The position numbers and the translations under genes were made by a program. A stretch of DNA of 64,000 nt from Utricularia gibba (taxonomy: Eukaryota; Streptophyta; Magnoliopsida; Lamiales; Lentibulariaceae), in assembly GCA_002189035.1 (NCBI GenBank), contig NEEC01000009.1:1798001-1862000 (forward strand), in the 5' to 3' direction. This document shows, in pieces, positions 13,301-24,111 of this stretch. How positions within the stretch are numbered: the first letter of the stretch is position 1; each line of letters begins with the position of its first letter. The notes beneath the pieces are model-generated. The model had not been told where the DNA came from, searched no databases, and was given only the letters and a program-made list of their open reading frames with translations.

Positions 13301-15700
13301 GAATACAATACCATACAAAATGCGAATACGCGTATGAAGTTGCTGTCGCTCATCCCCATCACGCTACCATGGAATTTGGAAATGGAACAAACAAGTTTGA
13401 CCCAACTTTCCAAGTTTTAGGTAAATTTGTTGGGCAACTAAAGAGTCACACACCAGTTGATGCTTTTAGAAGAAACAAACAGTTGCTCTTTCCTCCCATT
13501 TTTATTACAGCATCATGTTTCTAACCATAAAAAACTACTATTACATCATATTTGTTTAGTAATTTCTTGCATGCATGTGATTTGACAATAATGCCCTTGC
13601 ATGTGTCTTGAATGAGAAATGATTCTGTGGGGTCAGTCTTTTTGCGGCGCAGTGGGACCCACTCGTCGGTGCCGTGATACCCGTTGAATCCTCCACGTGG
13701 CAGGAATCGTGTTTCAGGTTCATTGCATCGTGGTTCCAGCTCACCTCCGTCGTGGAGACAGCTGTCACGTGGCTTCTCTACCACACATTTTTGAATTCTT
13801 TCAAACTTCCCCAGCGGGCGCTGCCGACGGACGCTGTGTCGGTGCCCCGTGACGCTTGGTTTTGCTTCTGCACCAGGCCTACGATATGGGGAGCTGAGCC
13901 GGTCCCTGGGTCAATTTTGGAAGATAGACTGTCACCAATCAACGCATGCCTGGCAGTATGACACAGAAAGAAGGTAGTTGCAGAACAACATGGAGCGGAG
14001 ATGCAACCATTTCAACTAAAAAAACGGTTTTAGAATATAATCATTTGTTCGTACGGATGATCTCATTTTGCTAGAATACCCTCGTACTCTTGTGTTCCGA
14101 AACTCTCCATGGGAATGAACCATTCGTGAGTTGTGTATATCAACAACTTTCCTGTCATCGGATGGTCTCCCTTGTTTCATAATGCGGCGGCTCCGGCTTC
14201 CCACAAGGCAGGAGAAGGAATGTGGAGCTGGGGGCTTCCTGGTTCAGAGTTATAACATGTGTGTTGTGGGGCATTTCCTGTTGGTCTTTGGCTGCCGGGT
14301 TCCGACTGGAGGCAGATTGCTGTAGTTGCTGCTGGTTATTCTTGGGTGACTCGGGCCAGATGGGACTCCGTTTCTGGTGTCTTAGGACGAGATGAATGCG
14401 CTTCTGGAGGTGGGTTCCGACACTTTCCCCCATGCTTGTCTGTGAAGCTCTTCACCTAGGCCTGAAAGAGACATACTTTCACAGGTTCAAAGCCAATCCT
14501 GCAACCAATCTTCCCAGTCCAAAGCCACAGCAATTAAATAGCATGTGGTCATTCAACTTTTTGTTTTCGTCATCACATGGAGGTAAATCATACATCTTAT
14601 GATTCCTATAACCTTCACAGTTAAAGTCCACATAGCAAATTATAAAAAGACTATGCAGATTTTAACCTGGATTTTTCAGTATGGGAAATATGCACATTAT
14701 AATATACAGGTAAACTTACCCTTGAGCGCTGGAATAGAGAAAGAGTCATGACATAAACCAGAGCCGCATTTGTTTTTCTTTCTTCACCCAACATAAATCC
14801 TCGCATCAACGAAATGCTCACCAACTCAACAGGAGATAGGATGCAAAGTAAACAAGATGGAAGTTAAAAGTAGGACCCCGAGGAGATCTTTTCCCCGTCT
14901 GGAAGCTGATTCAACGCATCCAAAGTACTCTACTGTGCATTTCTTTTCCCCTGCTCAAATTCTGACTCATTCCTGGAAACAAAGTCACCCTCAACCGTTT
15001 CGTTTGAACCTCGGCCAGCTTTGGATTGGTTTTCATGGCTCCGAGATAATTTTTTTTTTCTTTCCACTGACGTGCACTCCTCCCATTTTCTTCACCCTTG
15101 ACTTCTTCAGTGTACTACATCCTCCCGGAACAAATTATTTCAGTCACATCCACAGTATCAATTCTCATCCTCCTATCATCATAAACCATCTTAACTACAC
15201 AAATTCTAAGAAATCAGGAACCCTTGAAAAGTATGCAAGAAATTGAAAAAGGGGAATTTTTTTTACGCAGGGTTTAATCAATATCATTAAGTCTCCAACC
15301 AAAAGAACCATTCAGAACTCTAAAGCAGAGTTCATCGAATACCAAACAACCCGTTACGGAATCAGATAACAGAATCCAGTGACAGCATTTCCACGGTAAT
15401 CGCAAACCCTTTCCTAGGCCAAATTTCAAATCCAATCCCTAACCAAATAACAATCGCAAGTACCTTGTTTGCTGAAACCCCAAGTTCTTCTTCCCTGGGT
15501 ACATTCGGCAGCACCCTAGAAAACCACACGAGACTTCATTCATGGGGAACTCGAGTTGAAGAGCAATAGCGTCACTACATATATAAATATTAATATATTA
15601 TAATAAATAAAGAAAATTAAAATTAAATTGACTAAAAATTTGATAAGCGTGATTAAATAATTATACAAATTGTATGTAAGAGAAATACGTCTCAGCCCTG
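13301..15700. other. long intergenic stretch without a recognisable gene
   Basis: Several open frames of 60-130 codons occur (for example 14857-15246 on + and 14155-14433 on -), but none shows a domain, a signal peptide with a plausible mature part, or a splice partner. AT-rich near 15580-15680. I see nothing more that can be supported. Confidence 0.4.
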
Positions 15701-16185
15701 CGAGTGCTTCGAACTCCGAGCCCTGACGGTGGCTGAAAAATGGAGATCGAATCGTGGTAACGCGATTATTCTTTAACTCGAGTTCTGTAAGAATCCATTT
15801 TCGATTTGCGTTGTACCCGGACAAGAGAGTCTTCCTATTTCAGCACATAAGGTGCGTGTGTTTTTTTAATTGCAATGAAATTGGATTTGAATTTGGGTTT
15901 AGAACGGTTGTACATTCTCTTTTGAAATGCTGTGATCGGATTTGATAATAAGGGGTTGTTTAATCTCTGTTTTAGAGGTCTTTGGTTGAAGACTAATTAA
16001 AGCATATTTATTGATAAGTCCCTATAGTGAGCTTTGCGTTTTTTCAATTTCTCGCATACTTCTCAACAGTGTGATTTGTGGTATGAGATGAGGTGAGCAA
16101 GAGAGGCTTTCCCTTTTTGTGGTGTTGGCAAGTTCAGATCTTGAGATTTCTGCCATGAACTGAGCAGCAAGGAAAAGAGGGAAGA
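15701..16185 (+). other. probable non-coding first exon and leader intron of the TMEM234-like gene
   Basis: A donor-like AAG|GTGCGT at 15849-15857 and an acceptor-like GAGCAG at 16162-16167 would remove about 315 nt and join a leader exon to the ATG at 16186. Inferred from splice signals only. Confidence 0.35.
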
Positions 16186-16575
16186 ATGGTGGGATGGGAT
16201 GTTGTAAAGATGGTGACAGTAGGGCTCGTTTGGGGAGCCACAAACGCCTTTATGCGACGAGGCGCGGTCATTTGGGACCGGGCTATGAAATCCACTTCTC
16301 AGACACACACATCCCATCCCCAGCTTAAGAAGTGGTTAAGGCTTGTGTTGATCTGGCAATACACATTGCCATTTGTGATCAATCTCTCTGCCTCTGCTGT
16401 TTTCTTCGCTATCTTGAGCGACACTCCCATTTCTTTGGCCGTTCCGGTGACGAACGCCACCACCTTCGCTGCAACTGCTCTCTTTGGAGTGATCCTTGGA
16501 GAGGAGACTCGGCTAGGGCTTGCAGCTTTTGGTACTTTTCTCATTGTTTTAGGGGTTTTCATTTGCATTCTTTGA
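16186..16575 (+). CDS. TMEM234-like small multi-pass membrane protein
   Basis: A 129-aa single-exon protein. Four hydrophobic segments are visible: residues about 7-20 (VTVGLVWGATNAF), 50-72 (IWQYTLPFVINLSASAVFFA), 80-101 and 107-128 (LAAFGTFLIVLGVFICI). Family features are the GLVWGATNAFMRRG opening and the PVTNATTFAATALFGVILGE stretch, which resemble one half of an EamA/DMT transporter repeat. TMEM234 homologs occur from plants to animals, and their molecular function is not established. The start at 16186 is the first ATG after the likely leader intron. The gene converges on the small membrane-protein gene at 16793-17212. Confidence 0.8.
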   Translation: MVGWDVVKMVTVGLVWGATNAFMRRGAVIWDRAMKSTSQTHTSHPQLKKWLRLVLIWQYTLPFVINLSASAVFFAILSDTPISLAVPVTNATTFAATALFGVILGEETRLGLAAFGTFLIVLGVFICIL

Positions 16576-16792
16576 GCGTGATGCGTTATGAAACAGTCAC
16601 TGTGGTTATCAGAAGGGCCCTCGTTTCCGGCAATTCGCCTGATATACTCCATTCTTGTTGTCTTGTTTTACAGCAGAAGAAGCATTATAAGCCAAGAATG
16701 CAATTCTTTTCATATCATCAAAGTGATTGATCATGTGAAATTTCAGAACTTGTGTATACAAACTGAACCCAAAAGGAGAAGAAAAAGTGAAA

Positions 16793-17212
16793 TCAGAGGA
16801 GAGTAACGAGGATGAGGATGAGAAGCGCAGCGACGAAAGTGTACTTGAGAGCAGCAAACAGAATAGCCCCAGCTATCACAAACAGCTGCCATAGCAGCTG
16901 CGCGCTTGCCAACGCCAGCAACCCCGTTAACCCGACAGCCACAATGTTATCCGGGTCGGGGTCCAAGACGAGATCTGACCACCGAAGATTGAATCTTGGC
17001 GCCCCCTTTCCTCCGTCGCCGGTTTCCGCCGGCAGCCCATTGGTCCCGTCTTCGTTGTCTTTGCCATTTTCTGCGCGAATTCGTTTCCACCGTCTCTGAT
17101 TTAGGGGTCGGTGGACTCGTTGCGGATTCGGGTTGAAGTTGCGATTAGGGTTCCGATGAAGTTGAGGCGATTTTAGGAAGAGACTGACGGATGGGATGAG
17201 GGCGCGTGACAT
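16793..17212 (-). CDS. small membrane protein with transit-peptide-like N-terminus
   Basis: A 139-aa single-exon protein. Residues 1-45 are rich in Ser, Arg, Asn and Pro with almost no acid (SRALIPSVSLFLKSPQLHRN), like a chloroplast or mitochondrial transit peptide. A short linker and a conserved-looking PRFNLRWSDLVLDPDPDNIV precede two hydrophobic segments (about 88-105 and 110-139), ending in an unusually hydrophobic tail LLILILVTLL. I do not recognise a named family; plants have similar short plastid membrane proteins of unknown function. The ATG at 17212 is used because the codon before it in frame is GTG. Confidence 0.65.
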   Translation of the reverse strand: MSRALIPSVSLFLKSPQLHRNPNRNFNPNPQRVHRPLNQRRWKRIRAENGKDNEDGTNGLPAETGDGGKGAPRFNLRWSDLVLDPDPDNIVAVGLTGLLALASAQLLWQLFVIAGAILFAALKYTFVAALLILILVTLL

Positions 17213-17402
17213 CACTGGCCACCGTCGCTCCTTACTGGTTTGCGGTGCGTCCTCCTCGTGGTAACAAACAAACGCAGCAAAAAAGACGACAGAGACTGAT
17301 TCAGAGTGAAAATTTATGGAAAGTCATTGGGAAAATTACCAGTTTCACTTAAAGCAGAAACTTGGGTAGAGCCATAGCTAATGACACTCCAGGCGGTGCA
17401 TT

Positions 17403-17990
17403 TCATGCTTCTTTGGCCATCTCCGGACAGATTTGATTTAGCAGCTTCCGGGCCGCCTCGCTCAATTCCGCCCTCTCCATCTTGATCCGTCATCGCATTG
17501 CTGGGTTCTTTTTCCCTGTGGATGCATAGGTGCTGATCAGAGATTCCATAATCTCTGAGTCCAGTTCATCCTTGGACTTCTTCAAGACCTCCAAGAATCT
17601 TTCAGCACTGTCCACATCCTTGTTTTATTCAAACCCCTGCATCATTTTCCTAAGAGCATATCCAATGATTTCCGGAAATTTGGAGTGACATGTAAGATTT
17701 ACTATATTTCTGGAAATTTAGTTACTAAATTTTCATTTTATTGACAATCATTTCCATAATACAAATTATTTCCGGAAATTTGAGATGTCATCTTTTCTAT
17801 ATTCATTTTAATGGATTTCCATAATGAAAATGGAAATTTCATTCAATGGAAATCCGGAAATAAAACTACATCTACACAATAATTTCACGGAAAGTGCCAC
17901 GTAGCCTTCCGTGAAAACCGTTGGAGATGCTCTAACAGTGGCTTGGAACAGAGTGACCACAGTCAAGGAAGTCAGAAAAATCACTTATTT
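17403..17990 (-). pseudogene. PPR protein C-terminal fragment, disrupted by a MITE
   Basis: On the minus strand 17650-17403 reads as the C-terminus of a mitochondrial-type PPR protein: RKMMQGFE, an in-frame TAA, NKDVDSAERFLEVLKKSKDE, DSEIMESLISTYASTGKK, then a frameshift near 17485-17495 into IKMERAELSEAARKLL and a stop at 17403-17405. The insertion at 17654-17932 interrupts the frame. Deleting it with one copy of the TAA duplication joins LFQATV from 17933-17985 to RKMM in frame. Beyond about 17985 a stop closes the frame and no PPR similarity was found. With a nonsense codon, a frameshift and an insertion, this is a dead remnant. Confidence 0.7.
17654..17932. mobile_element. Tourist/PIF-Harbinger-like MITE, 279 bp
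   Basis: The ends are imperfect terminal inverted repeats: GAGCATATCCAATG at the left, and the reverse complement of the right end, GAGCATCTCCAACG. Both flanks are TAA (17651-17653 and 17933-17935), the 3-bp TTA/TAA target duplication typical of PIF/Harbinger and Tourist MITEs. The interior is AT-rich, non-coding, and contains subterminal repeats of the ATTTCCGGAAATTT type. It has no transposase, so it would be mobilised in trans. Confidence 0.85.
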
Positions 17991-18487
17991 TCTTGTGTTT
18001 TACCATCAGTTCGCAGAATAAAAACCTACGATCATATGAAGCTACTTTCCAGGATGGGGTGAGATTATAAGGAAATGAGGAAAAAAAAGTTCCATCTTCC
18101 ACGGTCTTTGTTAGCTACATGCATGTCAATATGTTGCACATGCATAAAAAAAAAAATGGTGCACATGCATTTTTACAATACTATTACTACAAGGAAAAGT
18201 GCTCCAGATATTCATTATTTCCTTTTTTGATTATGATATCGTTCAACAATTCAGGGATTAAAATGAATAAAACAAAACTGAATACATGCCCTGTAGCATT
18301 GCCATCTACAAGCTCAGTAGCAGAGTGAAAAAGGTTATCTCAGCAGTGTAAACACGAACTAAACACATTAAAGAACAAGTTTACTGGCCGGATTTCTGTA
18401 GCTATCAGGAAGGGACAAATTGAAGACCGACTGCCAGAGTGCCATGCAAGAGCAAAAGCAAGAATCTCAGCACAACAACCAGTAGCA
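17991..18487. other. spacer upstream of the PPR remnant and downstream of the DHHC gene
   Basis: Contains the 3' untranslated region of the palmitoyltransferase gene near 18340-18487. No other coding signal. Confidence 0.4.
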
Positions 18488-20617
18488 TCAAGAATAATCA
18501 CGTGCAGTTGGGAAGCTAAATCCATCTTTCAAGTGATCGATAGCTGTTGGCCAGAACCACCTGAGCATATTTGGTCCCAAGACCTGCGAACACAATGCTG
18601 TCATTTTTTTTGTCCAGCAGGGAAAACACAGGCACATATTCTGGACATTATTGGGTAATTGAAACTTCGAAATCAAACGGTTTCTCTAGTTTTACAATGG
18701 AATTGTTCCTGTCAGTCTCAGAGGTACAAATATGTAAGGGGATAAGTGAGAGAGAACGAGAAAGAGACCAATGTAATGTTTTTGTAGGCGCCAACATCAT
18801 AAGGATGGTGATATGTGTGCCCGGATTTCTTTGCCAACCATGCTGCTCTTTTTCCATCATGATGCTGAGAGTTGACTGGATCAGATCTCAGTTAACATCA
18901 TAAGGTTAATTGCAAAAGGTATCAGGATTCTTACCTCTATAGTTGTCATGTTCTTGGAAGTGAGGTAAAGATGCCATACCAATAGACTTCCCAGCAGAAG
19001 ACTCAAGGCCGTAGTCAATAGTCCACAACATATCTGAAAAAGATAAGTTCTCATAAGGTGTGTTTGATACAAGGCAATAAATGATTGTCATTCAGGTCCA
19101 CATCCGATCGGCTTAAACCAAATTCACACTCTGTGCATTAATCACTGAAAACCATAGACATATTGAGCATTGGAGGTCCAGTTGCCATAAGGTTAATATC
19201 GATATTCACAATAAAGAGCATCTCTGGTGCATTGTTGGAGCACAATCCGCCTTTATCATTATAGTCACTTGAAAATAGCAATACAGCCCCAACGCCATTT
19301 GCTACTTTTGTGACATCCAAATCAACTTCCAAACTAAAAGAAAATAAAATTTCCTGTAAGCTCACATGAAAACTCTTGCTATGGTGGCTGCTGGAACTAT
19401 CCCAAACTTTTTGAATAGAAAACATAGCTATAATGACCTGAAAATGTGAAAGAGGAAAAATTTTAAAAGCTGAATAATTGTAGAACATTCATATAAAATG
19501 AAACCGAACCTACAGCAGAATACGCGCAAGAAATAGTTCCATAAAAGACCAATAAAAGGAAGGACTTGTAATTCCTATGGCCGACACAGTTGCTAATCCA
19601 TATGCAGTGGTGGTCCTGCATAAAATTTTGCATATGATAAGTAAATGACAGAAAGGATCCATCAACTCCAAAAGTGGAATCCTATATGGAATTCGGTTCA
19701 TGAAAAAATCAGATAACTAGAACCCACCATCTTCAGTACACACCTTCGGCAGACACGGCAATGATGAGCCCTTGGAGGCTTGTAGACAGAACATTTGTCA
19801 CATCGCCTAGCATTAGAGCCCTAAGATCCATTAATTCCAAGGTAAGCAAATGAAAAATATCCTTACTACAGACTCAGTATTAGGTGATCAAAAGAAGTAA
19901 CAGCCAAAAGGATACATTTGGTTGAGATTAGAAAAAATGTTATACCTTTAACTCTTCACTTTTGTTACTCCTAAAACTTTTGAATCAGAATATCATGGTT
20001 GTAATTTCAAGCCATACTTACAGTAACATTGTATGACACTAACATGACAAAGTAAAATACAAAATCTGATCTTTTCACTGGTTCTTCACCGTATGTCTAG
20101 TATCCATAGTAACTTCAGCTTCATGTGGTTTAACGACACACTTTTGAAAAAAAAATAGAAGCACGACTAAAGCAGGAAATTCAAGTCCATGCATAACACA
20201 ACAACTATGAAGCCCACAATCAAAACCCAAGAGAAGAGGAATGATTAACCAATTCTGTCAATGAAGCAAACTTCAGTATTTACAGCAGAACATAATGCCA
20301 TCCAATCAAGTGAGATTCAATAAATCATGAAAAAAAGGTCTTACATTTCTCTCGATTCCAGTATTTGCGCCATGGCTCTGTTCGACATCCGGGACATACC
20401 CAGCTGGAACACCCCCGGGATTAGTGAGAATACACACCAAGAAACTGAAAAGGCAAAGGGATCCTAACAAACTGAAGATCAGCAAATTCAGCAACCCGGG
20501 AAAGCTCTGTAATCCGAGCCAGTCATCAACGAACACAAATACTGTCACGTAATAAACAAATCCCAATACAAGAAATACAAATAACACTGGTAATGATAGA
20601 AATCTTCTGATCTTCAT
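18488..20617 (-). CDS. PAT: DHHC-type protein S-acyltransferase (PAT15/16-like)
   Basis: Transfers palmitate to cysteines of membrane-associated proteins through a Cys-acyl intermediate. Seven exons: 20617-20345, 19820-19728, 19615-19514, 19437-19366, 19033-18935, 18864-18769 and 18583-18488, 831 nt (276 aa). All six introns are phase 0. Two N-terminal membrane segments lie within about residues 12-65; the Cys-rich domain starts RRCDKCSVYKPPRAHHC and ends DHHCIWISNCVGH with the catalytic Cys intact; further membrane segments follow (FLLLVFYGT and LSLLLGSLLVWHLYL); then NMTTIE, the PaCCT-like YHHPYDVGAYKN, and the C-terminus FPTARDYS. TTG at 20629 precedes the ATG in frame, so 20617 is taken as the start. 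The organelle cannot be told. Confidence 0.93.
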
Positions 20618-21200
20618 CCTTCGAAACAACTCCTAAAAAGCAATTGATCGAAAGTCCTAAAACCCCTTTGCACATGCAATCTCAGGGGGCTACACCAACT
20701 ATTCCTCATCGGCACCTAATCGGCTGAAAACCTTCTGTACGCATACCTGTTTGTCAGTTACTAGATGAGAATTGAATGAAATTCCGTTTTTTCTCGCAGA
20801 CGTTTCTGTTTGGGCCGAAAAAAACCGCCGCGAATCCTCAACAGCAAATTGGCCCAACTCTGAATCCCCAAAAAAGGCCCATTTCAGGAATTGCAATTTT
20901 CATTTAATTTCTCACTAAATTAAGATAAAAAAAATTAATATTAATAATTAATTTTCTTGAACCTAAATTTGAGTAATTTTGTAATTTACTCTAACAGAAA
21001 GCGACCCCCCGTGTCACGCGTCGGATACGTTTAATTGACAAAAAAGCACACACAAGTGTGTCCATTTATGGACGTAGTGCGAACTAACTAACTAACTTGA
21101 CGCAATATATCTCCACAAAATAAAAAAAAGAAGAAATTCGGCTGCTGTACTTATATTATTATTTTTATTTAATTTTATACAATAGAGTTTTTGCATGTCC
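20618..21200. promoter_or_regulatory. divergent promoter region, DHHC gene (-) / EDGP-like copy 1 (+)
   Basis: An AT-rich stretch at 20900-21000, then CACACACAAGTG near 21046-21058. A leader for the + strand gene probably lies within 21100-21194. No other gene. Confidence 0.35.
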
Positions 21201-22351
21201 ATGGCTTCTTCAAGCTTCATGATGGTAGTCTCCCTTCTCCTATCGCTCATCCTCCCTCCGCCGCCGGCGGAAGCCCGTACAGTCTTCCTCCCTACAGTCA
21301 AAGACGCCGCCTCTGGACTCCATACGGCCCATTTCCACCGCCCTGCCTCCCACTTCCTCGTTGATCTCAACGGCCCCTTCTTGTTCACTACCTGCAACAG
21401 CTCATCAACTTTGCATTTCCCCAGTTGCCGCTCTACCAGCTGTGCTCTTGCCGGAGGGGAACGACGCTCCTGTCGGAACGGGTCCGCTACATGCTCTGTT
21501 GGCATTGAGAATCCCCTCGATGGAAACATATCATTCGGTCAACTCGGGCAAGATGCGATCTCGATGCTGGTTCTCGATCAGCATGAACACTGCTGTGTGA
21601 GAGGTGAGATCGTCAACTTCCTGTTTCTATGTGCGCCGCCGTCTCTGACGGGAATTGCTGGATTTGGCAATACACCAACGGCTCTGCCGCGGCAGATCGC
21701 CGCACATTTTGGATTCTGCCCGGAATTCGCTCTGTGTTTGGTCTCCGAAACTGACGGCGGGGGAGGAATCTTCTTCGGGCAAACTCCCCTGAACTACGAT
21801 TCCCCAACTTGACGCATTACGCTCCTTTAGCCATCGGAGGACGAGGCCAATACATGATTCCGGTGACTTCAATCATCGTCAATCATAAGCAAATCCCCTC
21901 CATCACCCCTTTTTGGGCGCAATTCAGCACAACAACAAAATACCCAATCCTCGAACGCTCAATTTTCACATCCCTAACCGAATCCTTCGCTAGAGAAATG
22001 TCCGGTGTTCCTCGAGCGCCGCCGGTTCCTCCCTTCGGACCATGCTTTCAAACCAGATTCCTGCCGCCGACAAGAGTGGGGACTCCCAATATAGAGTTCG
22101 TGGTGAACAGCGACGTGAAATGGGTTGTTCTCGGCGTGGACGCATTGATAAGTGTCCGGCCCAATGTTTCATGCTTAGGATTCCTCGACGGCGGAATAGG
22201 ATCGGGAAGTGCCGCCGTAATCATCGGACTGACGTTGATGGAGGAGAAGCTGCTTCACTTCGATCTCGCGAGGTCAAGAATCGGATTCGCCGAGTCGCGT
22301 ATCTCGCAGCCGTTCCAGTGTTCAGCGTTCAACTACACCAAAATTAAATGA
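21201..22351 (+). pseudogene. EDGP/TAXI-like aspartic-protease homolog, copy 1, frameshifted
   Basis: Secreted pepsin-fold protein of the xylanase-inhibitor/EDGP/basic 7S globulin group, which bind cell-wall-degrading enzymes of attackers. Starts MASSSFMMVVSLLLSLIL (signal peptide), then VFLPTVKDAASGLHTAHF, LVDLNGPFLF and repeated Cys. From 21201 to 22351 is 1151 nt, one short of a multiple of three. The break is at about 21801-21811: the first frame ends DSPT-stop, while LTHYAPLAIGGRGQYMIPV continues in the next frame to FDLARSRIGFAESR. Copy 2 downstream is uninterrupted and resembles it along the whole length. A recent pseudogene or a one-base error in the CCCC run at 21802-21805. Confidence 0.85.
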
Positions 22352-22804
22352 AACTATTGTAATTTAATTTATGCTATTTATCCCTAAATTAATATACTGT
22401 CCAAAATAACAACGAGCATTCTATGTAAATTATAATAAATTTTATTTTACTAACAGTATATTTATTTAAAATAAGAAGAATTTGATTCATTTAAATTTAA
22501 ATAAATATGATATAAAAGGTCAATATTTTTTTAAAAAATCTTGTAATTTTTAAATTTATTCAAAATTATTTAAAAAAATAAATTTATTTTATATTTTAAT
22601 TATACGTTTGGATATAATGGAATCTGATTTGGAATCACGATTTTACTAGAACACGATTCTTCCGCCTCAAGGAATTCCATGTCTGCTTTTCTAGAAATCT
22701 TTTCCTCCTCTTTGCTTTTTTCTCGAAATCTTTTCCTTTTCTTTTTATTGTGGAGAAGACTCACCGGAGGAAGAACTGCATTGGAGCTTTCTTTGGTTTT
22801 AGCC
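22352..22804. other. AT-rich spacer between the tandem EDGP-like copies
   Basis: Very AT-rich at 22370-22620. The open frame of copy 2 continues upstream to 22679 without similarity to the family, so this is leader and promoter. Confidence 0.5.
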
Positions 22805-23980
22805 ATGGCATCCTCAAGCTTTGTGATTGTCCTTACCCTTCTCCTTTCTGTCATCTTCTTGCCGGCGGCGGCAGGAACCCGTGCAATCGTCCTCCCCACT
22901 GTGAAAGATTCCGCCTCCGGCCTCCACATCGCCCATTTTAACAGCCCTGCCTACCCTATCCTCGTTGATCTCAACGGTCCCTTGTTTTCTGTCACTTGCC
23001 AGAATTCGACTTCACAATTCACTTCTTGCGCCTCCACAGCCTGCGGTCTCGCGGGAGCCAGAAGCTTCTGCCAGAATGGCACACGTACATGCTCTGTCGT
23101 TATTGATAATCCCTTCACTGGAACCAGATCCTCTGGTGAACTCGCGCAAGACGTGATCTCGGTGCTGGTACTCGATCAACATGACCGCTGTTGTGGCCGC
23201 AGAGAGATCACCAATATCCTGTTTGTGTGCGCGCCGCCGTCTCTGTTTCTACCACCTTTCCCCGCCGCCGTCAAAGGAATTGCCGGATTCGGTGATACAC
23301 CAACTGCTTTACCGAAGCAGCTCGCCGCAAGTTTTGGGCTTCCTCCAGAATTCGCCCTGTGCTTGGCTTCCAACGGCGGCAGCGGCGGAGGGATCCTTTT
23401 CGGGAGCATTCCTACCGAACTGAAATTGCACGAATTGATGAACTACGCACCGTTATCCATAGGACAACGAGGCGAATACATGATCCCGGTGACGTCTATC
23501 AACATAAATGATAAGAAAATCCCCTCCGTCGGCCCTTTATCGGCGAAAATAAGCACTACAGCACCGTACCCAATCCTCGAGCATTTCCTATTCACATCCA
23601 TTACCGATTTCTTCGCTGCAGAGCTCGCCGGAGTTCCTCGAAAGTTGCCTCTTCCCCCATTCGGGTTATGCTTCGACTCCAGATTCCTGCCGGCGCGTAT
23701 TCCGGATATAGAGCTAGTACTGAACGGAAATGCTAAATGGGTCGTTCCTGGCGTGGACGCAATAATAAAGATGCGGCCGGAAGTTTCTTGTCTTGGATTC
23801 GTCCATGGTGGTATCGGAAACTCCAGATCGGTAATCCCCGCCGTGACCATCGGAGCATCCCTGTTGGAGGGGAAGCTGCTGCACTTCGATCTTGCAAGAT
23901 CACGAATCGGATTCGCGGCGTCGCGTCTCTCGCAGCCGTTCAATTGCTCGGGCTTCATTTACGGGTCAACTATTCCATGA
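22805..23980 (+). CDS. EDGP/TAXI-like secreted aspartic-protease homolog, copy 2
   Basis: 391-aa single-exon protein of the group that includes carrot EDGP, soybean basic 7S globulin and wheat TAXI-type xylanase inhibitors. Signal peptide MASSSFVIVLTLLLSVIF (residues 1-25), then LPTVKDSASGLHIAHF, LVDLNGPLFSVTC at the first active-site position (DLNG in place of D-T/S-G), many Cys, an inhibitor-type FGLPPEFALCL segment, GVDAIIKMRPEVSCLGF at the second active-site region without DTG/DSG, and the end FDLARSRIGFAASRLSQPF. Loss of the second catalytic motif means it is probably not a protease. The family role is apoplastic defence against glycanases; the target here is unknown. The start is the ATG at 22805, before the signal peptide; an upstream in-frame ATG at 22679 would add 42 residues and bury it. 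Confidence 0.92.
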   Translation: MASSSFVIVLTLLLSVIFLPAAAGTRAIVLPTVKDSASGLHIAHFNSPAYPILVDLNGPLFSVTCQNSTSQFTSCASTACGLAGARSFCQNGTRTCSVVIDNPFTGTRSSGELAQDVISVLVLDQHDRCCGRREITNILFVCAPPSLFLPPFPAAVKGIAGFGDTPTALPKQLAASFGLPPEFALCLASNGGSGGGILFGSIPTELKLHELMNYAPLSIGQRGEYMIPVTSININDKKIPSVGPLSAKISTTAPYPILEHFLFTSITDFFAAELAGVPRKLPLPPFGLCFDSRFLPARIPDIELVLNGNAKWVVPGVDAIIKMRPEVSCLGFVHGGIGNSRSVIPAVTIGASLLEGKLLHFDLARSRIGFAASRLSQPFNCSGFIYGSTIP

Positions 23981-24111
23981 CAGATTTGGTATGTGAAACC
24001 CGACCCGATCAACCAAACGAACCTTTCCCTTCTGAAGCACTGATTGCAACAAATCATCCACAAATGCAACTCTTAATCAGTATTAAACAAAGATGATTAG
24101 TGTGAGTTAGC

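Noticed and set aside
14857-15246. 129-codon open frame upstream of the TMEM234-like gene
   Set aside because: No recognisable similarity and low-complexity composition.
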